Below are positions 33,885-44,324 of a DNA stretch of 64,000 bases, in pieces (positions within the stretch are counted from its first letter, which is position 1; each line of letters starts with the position of its first letter). The stretch covers positions 41,628,443 through 41,692,442 of the forward strand of contig JAHLJS010000008.1 of assembly GCA_038502445.1 (NCBI GenBank), written 5' to 3'. The notes under the pieces were generated by a model. It had not been told where the DNA came from and made no database searches. It saw only the letters and a list, made by a program, of their open reading frames with translations. The position numbers were made by a program, and so were the translations under genes. Origin of the DNA: Eremochloa ophiuroides (taxonomy: Eukaryota > Streptophyta > Magnoliopsida > Poales > Poaceae).

Positions 33885-35488
33885 CTCAGCAAGGCCTGTG
33901 AGAGCTAGAAACTATCTTTACTATTAAATTCACATGTTCTTTAGATGTCTACAATTTTCTAAAATGGTTAGCTAAAATGGAGAACATCAGTGTGGGATGG
34001 GGTCCACAAAATACACCTATCACTTGACCCTTCACCTTTATTTTTTTTTATTACTTTTTCTAAACAATAACAAAAGTAAACCTAACACCCTCAGATACAA
34101 GGAAACTAACCGGTAATATGCAGCAGGTCCAATAAAAGAACCACCTCCAAGGACGCTTGTTTTGTACACTCTGTACCAATTGATTTTGAACTCCTTGTCT
34201 TTTTTTCGGAAAGAAATGGACTCCTCATCTTTATCCTGAAATGGCAACACAGCTATATAAATTTAAACAAGGAATAAATTAATACCCCCTCCATCCCAAA
34301 TTGTAAGTCATTCCAAAAATCTTGAAAAATCAAACTATCAAAGTATCTCAACTTTGACCAAGTTTATATAATAAGATAATAATATTTACAATATCAACTA
34401 AGTATCATTGGACTCTTTATCAAATATATTTTCATAGTATACTTACTTAGTGTCATAAATATTTATATTTCTCTCTATAATTTTAGTCAAACTTGAAATG
34501 CTTTGACTCTTCAAGATTCTTGTAATAACTTATAATTTGGGATGGATGGAGTAAAACTGCCCATTGATGCATGGATCATACATAGGGAATCAACAAGACC
34601 GAATAAAGTGCCAGGTATAATCCCTTCAATTTCCGTTCTTGTACTTTTAAGTTATCATCAATGACTAAAAGAACCAAATCAACCTCCCAACCACGGTTGT
34701 TCGCAGAGTTCAAAAAAAGTAGCAAGCATTGAAGCACATTTGTCTGAAGTTCAAAGACCTGTCCTTTCTTATTAAACAAAAAAACAATGGAAGCTGTAAA
34801 TATACTTTAACACAGAACACTTACAAACACCCCACACAAACTTTATTTTGTCATGCCGAAAAATTACATTGCAACCCCCTAGCAACGTCCCAGAAATCAA
34901 AGGACAATAATCGAGTTTGCAACATCATGTAGCTACTTGACAGGAAGTGAAACTGCATCATATATTTAAAAGAAAAATGATTGACACCAACTTGCCATTC
35001 CATTACATGTTTACCCCCAGAAGCAAGAGAAAACCAGATCTAATAATGCCATCCAAGTATACAACGGTACTCCATGATTAACCTATATAAATGGAGTGCA
35101 GCAGGACCATCATCAGATCAGAAGACTTCTGACCAATAACCAAACCCTAGCTCGTGTATTGCCCGAGAAGATTACCTGTCCAACCTGTCCATCATGTTTT
35201 GCTTCCCTCTTCAATTGGGATTACTAGGTACTTTTACTACCATTGGAGCCTATAGACGCATCAAAATTATTAGGTTTCAGACAAAAGCCTATCACATTAC
35301 ATGATTCCAAATCCAAACTACCGGGGGGGTGAAGTGTTTGGGGCGGCGGCGGCGGATCGGAGTACCTGGGCAGAGTAGTGGGTGATGGCCTGAGCGCCGA
35401 CGTCACCGAGCCCCCAAAGGATACCGGAGCGGACCATCAGCCCGCTATGTGGGGGCGAGAACAGAGATCGCATCCTTTCCAACGCCAT
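32702..35488 (-). CDS. Mpv17/PMP22-family membrane protein (three exons)
   Basis: On the minus strand the exons are 35488-35366, 34235-34111 and 33074-32702, joined by GT-AG introns of 1130 and 1036 bp. They splice to 206 residues with no internal stop. Exon 1 begins MALERMRSLF and contains GILWGLGDVGAQAITHYSAQ, the family's SG.LWG.GD..AQ signature. Exon 2 gives KDKEFKINWYRVYKTS and GGGSFIGPAAYYR, matching the W.R...TS..G...GP..H.WY block, with the usual histidine region altered. Exon 3 ends with ALVLGGAVLPAVLFTNWRFV and PTPYQL, then SCYLSWIE, the family's C-terminal W(N/F)F.VP...Q signature. The family is made of small four-helix proteins of peroxisomal, mitochondrial or plastid membranes; the precise role is unknown. 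The middle part is shorter than in the Arabidopsis relatives I recall, so an exon could have been missed. Introns carry a MITE and a poly(A) insertion. Confidence 0.8.
33827..33896 (+). mobile_element. Poly(A) retro-insertion with flanking direct repeats
   Basis: A run of 36 A (33847-33882) is preceded by a few bases and flanked by direct repeats of CTCAGCAAGGCC (33827-33838 and 33885-33896). That is the footprint of a LINE-machinery insertion that delivered little more than a poly(A) tail, or a simple expansion between repeats. It lies in the second intron of the Mpv17-type gene. Confidence 0.5.
34285..34551. mobile_element. Stowaway-like MITE (267 bp) in an intron
   Basis: TA flanks (34283-34284 and 34552-34553), left terminus CCCCCTCCATCCCAAATTGT, and right terminus reading ACTTATAATTTGGGATGGAT followed by GGAG. 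It sits in the first intron of the Mpv17-type gene. Confidence 0.85.
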
Positions 35489-35675
35489 CGCTGTCTGCCG
35501 ATCAGAAGGGGAACAGAAGCTAAGTACAAATATGATTTTTTTTTTCTTTTTTTGAATCGATCTGATTTTGACCTGGTGCCGCCGTGTCCGTTATATTATC
35601 TGTCTAGTGTCTACTGTCTACCCACCAAACGAGTGTTTTTGGCCACGGGCACTGTTGCTGGCTCATCATGCAAAT
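35489..35675 (-). promoter_or_regulatory. Probable promoter/5' UTR of the Mpv17-family gene
   Basis: Only about 187 bp separate the start codon from the hAT-like element. The stretch has a long T run (about 35537-35555) and a ttatatta (about 35591), but no clear TATA box at a standard distance on the minus strand. Confidence 0.35.
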
Positions 35676-36072
35676 CAGTGTTTTCCTAAATGGAATTAAA
35701 CGGCCGTTTAGACGCGTTTAAACGGTAGACGGCAGGTTAATGTGTAGTTTAGGCTATAAACTATCATTAAATAGTTTGACCGTTTAAACGGTCAACATAA
35801 CGGTCAACATACCGTTTAAACGCCGTTAAATGACTTAAACAGAACAGTTTTGTGCAGTTTTAGACCGGCCGTTTAGTCATGCTGTTTAGGAGATGAAAGA
35901 AAAAGCAGGAACTGGAAATGGATGGTGTTTTGGGCGGGCTTCATGTGGGATTTTGGGCCAGTTAGGGTTAGGATATAAGATCTTGCAACACTTTCCTTTC
36001 TAAAGCAGCCGCCACCTGCTCTCCTTCCTTCATGTGTGCCGCGCCCTTCATGGCTCCAAGTCCTCCTCCTGG

Positions 36073-38009
36073 TGAAAGCCCATGTTTGGTTTTAGGTAAT
36101 TGATGAAACCTAATTTGCTAACGATTGCTCTAAGTGTTTCATGAGAACAATTAGCAAACAAGATGGAGCAAAGACCGGGTCGTTGGAGGCCACAAGTGAA
36201 GGGCAATGACGGCATCCATGCAAATGGTATAAGTCCATCATCAAAGGTGTCCACAAGGTCCATCAAGAGATGAGAAGGAAGTCGATAAGAAACCGGGAGC
36301 TCAAGGCAAAGGTATAACCAATAGGAGCTCTTTTGGTTTTGGTGATCAAGACTCCATAGAGGGAGTGATCACATTTAGGATAGATAGCCGTACTATCAAA
36401 AGGGGCGAAATCGTTGATGAAATACGGTTATCAAGTGCCACTAAGTGTTCATGATCATTGCATTGCATATAGATGCTAGTGACACTAACAAACCCTTGGA
36501 AAACACTTTTGAAAAGGCTAACACTCGTGCACAAGGTGTAGAACACTTGATGTTAGCACATGCGAACAAAGGGTGAAAGGTTTGAGTGAAAATCCAAAGA
36601 AAACAGAGCGTCGGACCGTAGAGTCACAGAGCGTCGGACCAATGTCTTCGGTCCGACGACTAACACTGCTGAGACCGTCGGACGCTCAGTTGCTCAGTTG
36701 CTGAGCGTCGGACCATTAGCCGAAGCGTCCGACGGTACAGATCGTGCGAGAGATGACACGTGGCGAGCTCTGAGAGCGTCGGACTCTCGGCGTTAGTCCG
36801 ACGGTGAGCGTCGGACCAACGTCCGACGGTTTTCAGCGCTTGGGGAGCTCTTTGGAAGCGTCGGACAGCCGCGTTCGTTAGTCCGACGACTCCATCTGGC
36901 TGAGTCCGACGGTGCTGTTCCAGTGAGCGTCGGACCGCGGGTATTAGTCCGACGATCGTCCGTCCGACGGTTCGTTTAGCGCGGGAAGTTAGCCGTTGTG
37001 ATCCAACGTTCGACTTCAAACGGCTAGTGACACGTGGCGTTCATCCGGGGTGTTGGACCGTGCCGATTAGTCCGACGGTCTGGCCGTCGGACAGTCCGAC
37101 GGTACGCAGTGAGGTCTAAACGGCTATTTCTTTGTGTGTGGCTTATAAATAGTCACTTGGCTGGTTTAGGAAGTAGCTCTTGGCACTCCTGAACATCATA
37201 GCATACTTGCGAGCCTTCCCACTCCACTCTCACTCATCCTACTTGATTGTGTTCATCATTTGGTGAGTTTGGAGAGCATCAAGTACATTGCATTGATAGA
37301 GATCATCTAGAGGCACTTGGTAGTGGTGATTCGCAGCGGTTTCTCTCATTACTCTTGGAGTTTGCCAACTCCTAGATGGCTTGGAGCTGCGAGGATCATT
37401 GAGGGGAGTTGGAGATTGTCTCCGCCTCCGATCAAGGTATTGTGAGGGGTTCTTGAGCCTATCCCCGCGGGAGATCGCGAAAGGCATCTTTAGTGGATTG
37501 CTCGTAACTTGGTGGATCCCCATCTTGTGTTGGTTGTGCGGCACCCTTGAGAAGGGTTTGGCGTGTGATGCCAATTAGCGCGTGAACCTCCAAGTGGGTG
37601 TATCGCTACAATGAGGACTAGCTTGCCGGCAAGTAAGTGAACCTCGGTAAAAAATCTTGTGTCATCTCTCTACCGAGGATTTCCCTTATATTTGATTGAT
37701 TGGTTATATTGGACTTCATATCTTCTCTACACCGGGGGTATTGAAATTACCTTCTCTCTTTACTTTTGTGTACTTGCTCTCGTGTGTAGCTTGTTAGTTG
37801 GTTGCTCACTTAGGAGTAGTGTAGAGTAGTGACATAGCCTTTGAGTGTGAACTAGTGATCATAGTGTAGTATACTTGTCTAGGTGGCTTGCATAGCATAG
37901 TTTAGAGCTAGTGCTTTGCAAAGCTTGCTATTGTTACTAATCGGCTTGTTAAGTGTTGTTTGTTGATTTTATAGGCTATTCACCCCCTCTAGCCATTTAG
38001 GACCTTTCA
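36073..38009 (+). repeat. 5' LTR of the copia element (1937 bp)
   Basis: TG at 36073 and CA at 38008-38009. U3 contains about 19 exact GTCGGAC/GTCCGAC heptamers between 36609 and 37103, many as inverted pairs. A TATA box TATAAATA at 37144-37151 follows, and the R region should begin some 30 bp later. Relative to the 3' LTR it has a small tandem duplication of gctcagtt near 36690. Confidence 0.93.
37144..37151 (+). promoter_or_regulatory. LTR TATA box (copia element)
   Basis: TATAAATA in both LTRs (also 45389-45396), just downstream of the heptamer array, fits the core promoter for the genomic transcript. Confidence 0.75.
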
Positions 38010-38011
38010 AG

Positions 38012-38023
38012 TGGTATCGGAGC
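38012..38023 (+). other. Primer binding site of the copia element
   Basis: TGGTATCGGAGC begins 3 bp after the LTR end; one base differs from the standard initiator tRNA-Met site TGGTATCAGAGC. The variant is common in this lineage. Confidence 0.85.
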
Positions 38024-38066
38024 CGAGGTACCGTTGATTTGAGGCTTAACAACCTACGGTGTAAAA

Positions 38067-40097
38067 ATGGCTCAACTCAATATTCACATCAACAACACCA
38101 AGAAGCCATCCCAATTTGATGGCACAAATTATGCATATTGGAAGAGCAAGATGACCTCACATATCAAGTCAATCAATAGAGAGGTTTGGAGGGTTGTGGA
38201 GACCAAGATTGAGACTGCCGATGCGGCAAACCCTACAACAGCCGAAGAAAGATTGCTTCAACTCAATGACATTGCGGTTTGTGCTATTCATGAGGCCGTA
38301 GATGAAAAAGTGTTTGAGCAAATCAAGAACATTGAGAGTGCTCATGAAGCTTGGAAGAAGCTTGAGGAATCATATGAGGGCACCAAGGGTGTAAAGGCCG
38401 CCAAAGCATACATCTTGAAGGACAAGTTTGCAAGCTTCAAGATGAAGGATGATAAAACCGTGCCGGAGATGTTCCATAGATTGCAAGTCATTGTGAATGA
38501 TCTCAAGGCCGTGGATGAAGAGGTGAAAGATAGTGACTTCTCCATGAAGTTCTTGAAGAGCTTGCCCAAGTGGTTTGCCACATTGATCACGGTCTTGGTG
38601 AAGACAACATTGAGTGAATTGACTCCAAATCAAGTGCTAGCGGAGGTGATGACCGATGATGCTTATAGAGATGATGATGATAAAGAGGAGTTGATCAATA
38701 AGAAGAAGAAAGAAAAAGATGAAGACTCCAAAGATGAGAAGAAGAAGAGTGTGGCATTCAAAGCCACATCCTCATCAAAGGGCAAGAGCAAGGCCAAAGA
38801 AGAGTCAAGTGAAGATCCCTCTAGCACAAGTGAAAGTGATGAAGAAATGGCCCTTCTAGTAAGAAGATTTGGCAAGTTCATGAAGAAGAAGGGCTACCGG
38901 GCAAGAAGAAAGAAGAATGCAAGAAGATTTGATGGCCCAAGAAGATGCTTCAATTGTGGAAGCAAAGATCACTTGGTAGCCGATTGCCCACACTCAAGTG
39001 AAGATGATCACAAGGGCAAAAAGAAGAACAAGCATGAGAAGAAGGAGAAGAAAGAGAAGAAGGAATCTTCATACAAGAAGAAGAAGAAGAAGAACTATTC
39101 TCATGTGGTGACATGGGATAGTGATGCCTCTTCAAGTGATGAAGAGAGTGATGATGATAAGAAGAGCAAGAGGAAGGCACATGCAAGCATTGCCATTCAT
39201 GACAAGCCTTCCATCTTCGACACTCCTTTTTGCTTCATGGCCATGGGCTCTAAGGTATCATCCGACACCGAATCTAGTGATGATGATAGTGATGATGACC
39301 TAACAAAAGAAGAATTAATTGAAATGCTTGATGATGCACGTATTCATTTTGATAAACTTAGAAAGGAATGTAAGGGCTTGCGCAAGGATAAACAATCCAT
39401 TGAGCAAGAACTTGAGGAGCTTAGAGCATCTTATGAGAGTCTAAAGGAAGACCATAAGAAACTCCAAAAAGCTCACACTAAGCTTGATGAAGCTCATTCC
39501 TCTCTAGTTGAGTAAAATGAAGACTTGCAACAACAAGTGCAAAAGAAAGAAACTAAAACTTGCAACATAGGTGTAACATGTGATATATCTTGTGAACATA
39601 TTATTGTTGCTACTACTAACCCTTCTTGTAGCACCCCCACTACTACCTCACCCACTAGTGACCCTTCACTAGTAGTTGAGAACAAGAACCTAAAGGAGGA
39701 GGTTAAAAAACTCAATCACTCCTTAGCTAAGGCATATGGTGGTGAGGACCGCCTGCTTATGTGTTTGGATAGCCAAAGGGCATCCCTCCACAAAGAGGGA
39801 TTGGGCTATACCCCCAAGAATGGCAAAACCGCCTTTGCTCCTCACAAGACTTGTTTTGTGAAGAGAAATGGCCGGTATTGCACAAAATGCAAGCAAGTTG
39901 GTCATATAGAGCAAGATTGCAAAAGCAAGAAATCCAATGCATATGTATCCTCAATTAAGTTCGATTCTTGCTACATTCTCACAAAGGGCTCAAACGGTGT
40001 GAAGGCTAAGTTTGTTGGTACATCCATGTTAGGTCTAAAGAAGAAGACCATTTGGGTACCAAAGAGTTTAGTCACTAACCTTCAAGGACCCAAGTAA
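38067..40097 (+). pseudogene. gag of the copia element, one in-frame stop
   Basis: The frame opens MAQLNIHINNTKKPSQFDGTN and gives 482 residues to a TAA at 39513-39515, then stays open in the same frame to 40097. Early residues carry the copia gag domain (YAYWKSKMTSHI, AWKKLEESYEG, EMFHRLQVIVNDLK, LKSLPKWFATLITVL). A zinc knuckle CFNCGSKDHLVADC lies near residue 300, followed by a long Lys/Glu/Asp/Ser-rich stretch and a coiled coil. After the stop a second knuckle-like CTKCKQVGHIEQDC and WVPKSLVTNLQGPK precede the switch to the pol frame. A single lesion (original codon unknown) breaks an otherwise normal Sirevirus-type gag. Confidence 0.88.
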
Positions 40098-40137
40098 GTT
40101 TGGGTATCTAAAAGGAATTGATCTCTTTTTGTAGGTC

Positions 40138-43100
40138 AATTACAAAGCCGGAGGGAGGCATTGGGTGCTTGATAGTGGATGCACTCAACATATGACGGGT
40201 GATTCTAGTATGTTTGGCTCTCTCAACACAAGTGCAAATAGTGGCTATGATGCAATCACATTTGGTGACAACAAGAAAGGGAAAGTGAGAGGACTTGGTA
40301 AAATTGCTATCTCCAATGATATGTCTATCTCAAATGTGTTGCTAGTTGAAAGCTTGAACTTCAATTTGCTCTCTGTTGCACAACTTTGTGATCTCGGTTT
40401 CAAGTGCATATTTGGGGTTGATGATGTTGAAATTGTTAGTGTTGATGGGTCAAATTTGATATTCAAAGGGTTTAGATATGACAACCTATATCTTGTGGAT
40501 TTCAATGCTACTGAAACTCAATTGTCAACTTGTTTGATCACTAAGTCAAGTTTGGGTTGGTTATGGCATAGAAGGCTTGGTCATGTTGGAATGAAACAAT
40601 TGAACAAACTAGTGAAGCATGATCTAGTTAGAGGCTTGAAAGATGTCACTTTTGAGAAAGATAAGCTCTGTAGTTCATGTCAAGCCGGCAAACAAGTTGG
40701 AAATACACATCCTAAGAAGAGCATGATGAGTACTAGTAAAGCTTTTGAGCTCTTGCATATGGACTTGTTTGGACCAACCACATATACTAGCATTGGTGGG
40801 AGCAAGTATGGATTTGTGATTGTGGATGACTATACTAGATATACATGGGTATTCTTTCTAGTTGACAAGAGTGAAGTGTATGATATATTCAAGTCTTTTG
40901 TCAAGAGAAGCCAAAATGAGTTTGAAACAACCATCAAGAAAGTTAGAAGTGACAATGGTAGTAAATTCAAGAACACCAAGATTGATGAATTGTGTGATGA
41001 GTATGGCATTGGACATCAATTCTCACCCAAGTATACACCACAATCAAATAGCATTGTTGAAAAGAAAAATAGAACCTTGATAGATATGGCAAGATCAATG
41101 CTAAGTGAATACAATGTTAGTCATTCTTTTTGAGCCGAAGCAATCAACACCACTTGCTACTACATCAACCGCTTATATTGCCATGGTATGCTTGCAAAGA
41201 CTCCTTATGAGCTATTGAATGGTAGAAAGCCCAACATTGCATATTTTCGGGTTTTTGGTTGCAAATGTTACATTCTCAAGAAAGGCACAAGATTGAGCAA
41301 GTTTGAAAAGAAATATGATGAAGGTTTCTTACTTGGCTATTCAACCACAAGCAAGGCATATAGAGTTTGGAATTTGGCTAGTGGTACTCTTGAGGAGGTA
41401 CATGATGTTGAATTTGATGAAACCCAAGGCTCTCAAGATGAAGTTGAAAATTTTAGTGACGTGAGAGGCAATGACTTGGCAAATGCAATGAAAGATATGG
41501 ATATTGGTGATATTAGGCCAAGGCAAGTCAATGATGATGAAGATGATGGTGCAATTCATACTAGTATGCAAGTTGAAAATGAAGCAAGTGCTAGTGACTC
41601 ACAAGATCAATCTCAAGTGCAAGATCAACAAGCTAATTCATCTCAATCCAATGATCAAGTTCCTATTCTCCAACCGGTCTCTATTGCAAGGGATCATCCT
41701 TTGGATCAAATCATTGGTGGTATTCAAAGTGGAGTTCAAACTAGAGCAAGACTAGCTCAAATTTGTGAGCATTTCTCATTTGTGTCAACCATAGAGCCAA
41801 CTAAGATGGAGGAAGCATTGCAAGATGTTGATTGGGTTAATGCTATGCATGAAGAGCTCAACAATTTCACAAGAAATCAAGTTTGGGAACTAGTGGAAAG
41901 ACCAAAGAAACACAATGTGATAGGAACCAAATGGGTCTTTAGAAACAAGCAAGATCAAGATGGCATAGTAATAAGGAACAAGGCTAGATTGGTTGCACAA
42001 GGTTACACTCAAATAGAAGGTCTTGATTTTGGAGAAACCTATGCACCGGTTGCTAGATTGGAGGCCATTAGAATCTTATTAGCCTATGCTTGTGCCCACA
42101 ACATCAAGTTATATCAAATGGATGTCAAGAGTACATTTCTCAATGGGTACATCAATGAGTTGGTTTATGTGGAACAACCTCCCGGATTTGAAGATGTGAA
42201 GAAGCCCAACCATGTATACAAGCTAAGAAAGACATTGTATGGTTTGAAGCAAGCACCTAGAGCATGGTATGAGAGATTGAGAGATTTCTTGCTCTCAAAA
42301 GGGTTCAAAATGGGAAAGGTTGATACAACTCTCTTCACTAAGAAGCTTGGTAATGATTTATTTGTGTTGCAAATATATGTGGATGATATTATCTTTGGAT
42401 CAACAAATCAAGATTTTTGTGAAGAATTTGGAAATATGATGGCAAGTGAGTTTGAAATGTCCATGATTGGTGAGCTTAGCTACTTCCTTGGTCTTCAAGT
42501 TAAGCAAATGAAGAATGGTACATTTGTAAGTCAAGGCAAGTACATAAGGGACATGGTGAAGAAATTTGGATTGGAACATGCAAAGCCCATGAATACTCCT
42601 ATGGCAAGCAATGGACATTTGGACTTGGATGATAGTGGCAAAATGATAGATCAAAAGTTATATAGATAATGATTGGAAGTCTCCTTTATGTGACCGCATC
42701 TCGACCGGATGTCATGTTTAGTGTGTGCATGTGTGCAAGATTTCAAGCTTCACCAAGAGAAAGTCATTTGAAAGCTGCAAAGAGAATATTGAGGTATTTG
42801 AAGGGCACACAAGATGTTGGGTTGTGGTATCCTAAGGGGTCCAACTTTGAGCTTATTGGATATTTGGACTCCGACTATGCCGGTTGCAAGGTGGATAGAA
42901 AGAGCACTAGTGGAACTTGTCAATTGCTTGGAAGGTCACTTGTATCATGGTCTTCAAAGAAGCAAAATAGTGTTGCTCTCTCAACGGCCGAAGCGGAGTA
43001 CATTAGTGCCGGAAGTTGTTGTGCACAATTGCTTTGGATGAAGGCAACCTTGAGTGATTTTGGATTGAAATACAAGAAAGTGCCTTTGCTATGTGACAAT

Positions 43101-43328
43101 GAGAGTGCTATCAAGCTAACCAACAATCCCATGCAACATTCAAGAACAAAGCACATTGACATAAGGCATCACTTCATTAGAGATCACCAAATCAAAGGGG
43201 ACATTGCAATTGAAAGTGTTGGCATCGAAGATCAATTAGCGGATATCTTTACCAAGCCACTTGATGAGTCAAGATTTTGCAAATTGAGAAATGAGCTAAA
43301 CATACTAGACTACTCCAACATGAAGTGA
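40138..43328 (+). pseudogene. pol of the copia element (protease-integrase-RT-RNase H), broken
   Basis: Protease: WVLDSGCTQHMTGD at about 40165. Integrase zinc domain: WHRRLGHVGMKQLN followed by CSSCQAGK. Integrase core: LHMDLFGP, VRSDNGSKFKN and a Glu in NSIVEKKNRTL, so DDE is kept. A TGA at 41131-41133 sits where a Trp (FWAEA) is expected; the frame stays open beyond it. Reverse transcriptase: NKARLVAQGYTQ, YAPVARLEAIRILLA, YGLKQAPRAWYERL and the catalytic YVDDIIFG. At 42666-42667 one base is missing (YR..MIGSLLY), shifting the frame. RNase H follows at 42669-43328 (SDYAGC, STSGTCQLLGRSLVSW, LSTAEAEYI, ADIFTKPL). Order and domains are those of Ty1/copia. A nonsense change and one deletion are the main defects. 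Confidence 0.92.
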
Positions 43329-44324
43329 AAAGCATTCCACATTATATGACATGCCTCTTCTTCGATTAAAGCAAGGTAAAATTGGTTGACATGGCATTCA
43401 TACTTTGATAAGGATTTGTCTAATTCATGTAGACATGAAATGCATCTTATAGGCTCATTCATGAAAAATCAAATGCTTTCATGTATATATGGTACCACTT
43501 TTGTTCTTTATGCTTGTATGATCAAGTGGTAGCATATGACATATTGATGGGCTTGTAAACCTAGTGTTGAATCTAAAACATGAGCTCATGATATGTAACT
43601 TAACATGGTCAAGATAACCCTACTAGTAAGGTGTGAAGAAGCTTGTCCTTGGCTCAAACTTAGTTACATATTCTAGGCAAGTGATCTAGCTTGAACCAAT
43701 GTGAACATGAACTAAACCCCATTTATTGACTTGATACTCCCATTATTTGCACCATTTTTTGGTGATTGTTGACAAAGGGGGAGAAGAAAGTCACAAAGAT
43801 AAGAAAGGAAATGGGTCAATTAAAACTTTGAAAGCACACAAGTAGGGGGAGCAAGCTCATGAATAAGTTGTTGCATTTGGTTGCGCACTAACATATGATT
43901 TGTTGCATTGTCAAAACTTCAATACTTGTTTGAATTGATGAAATGCTTAGAAATAGGATTCGAATGGTGATTTGACAAACTAGCATGCGTAGCACTTATA
44001 TGTCATACAAAGTACCTCTTTTACTTAAATGTTGATCTCATGAGGTATTTTGAGTTTGTGATGCATGACTAGTAAACAATGGTGCTAAGGATGGTATATT
44101 TCCGCAACTCCGATGGTATCACGCTTGAAAGGTCCATTCTATATACCTTAGCATCATTCGATAGTAGTAGCTCACCCAAACCTTCAAATTCATGCATATG
44201 TGAAAAATTGAACCAAACATAAGGAATCACATATGTAGGGGGAGCTAATACTATCAAAATGCAAACTTGGCTTTCATCTCATATCTTTGTGAAGGTTGTC
44301 ATCAATTACCAAAAAGGGGGAGAT
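43329..44324 (+). other. 3' non-coding region of the copia element with repeated purine tracts
   Basis: No ORF was recognised. GGGGGAG-type tracts occur at about 43777, 43845, 44238 and 44313. The last (AAAAAGGGGGAGA, 44311-44323) abuts the LTR and is the true primer; the others are copies, a trait reported for Sireviruses. No envelope-like gene is present. Confidence 0.75.

Noticed and set aside
36609..37103. CRISPR-like spaced repeats in the copia LTR
   Set aside because: Spacing is irregular, repeats occur in both orientations and the context is a plant LTR; they are palindromic LTR motifs.
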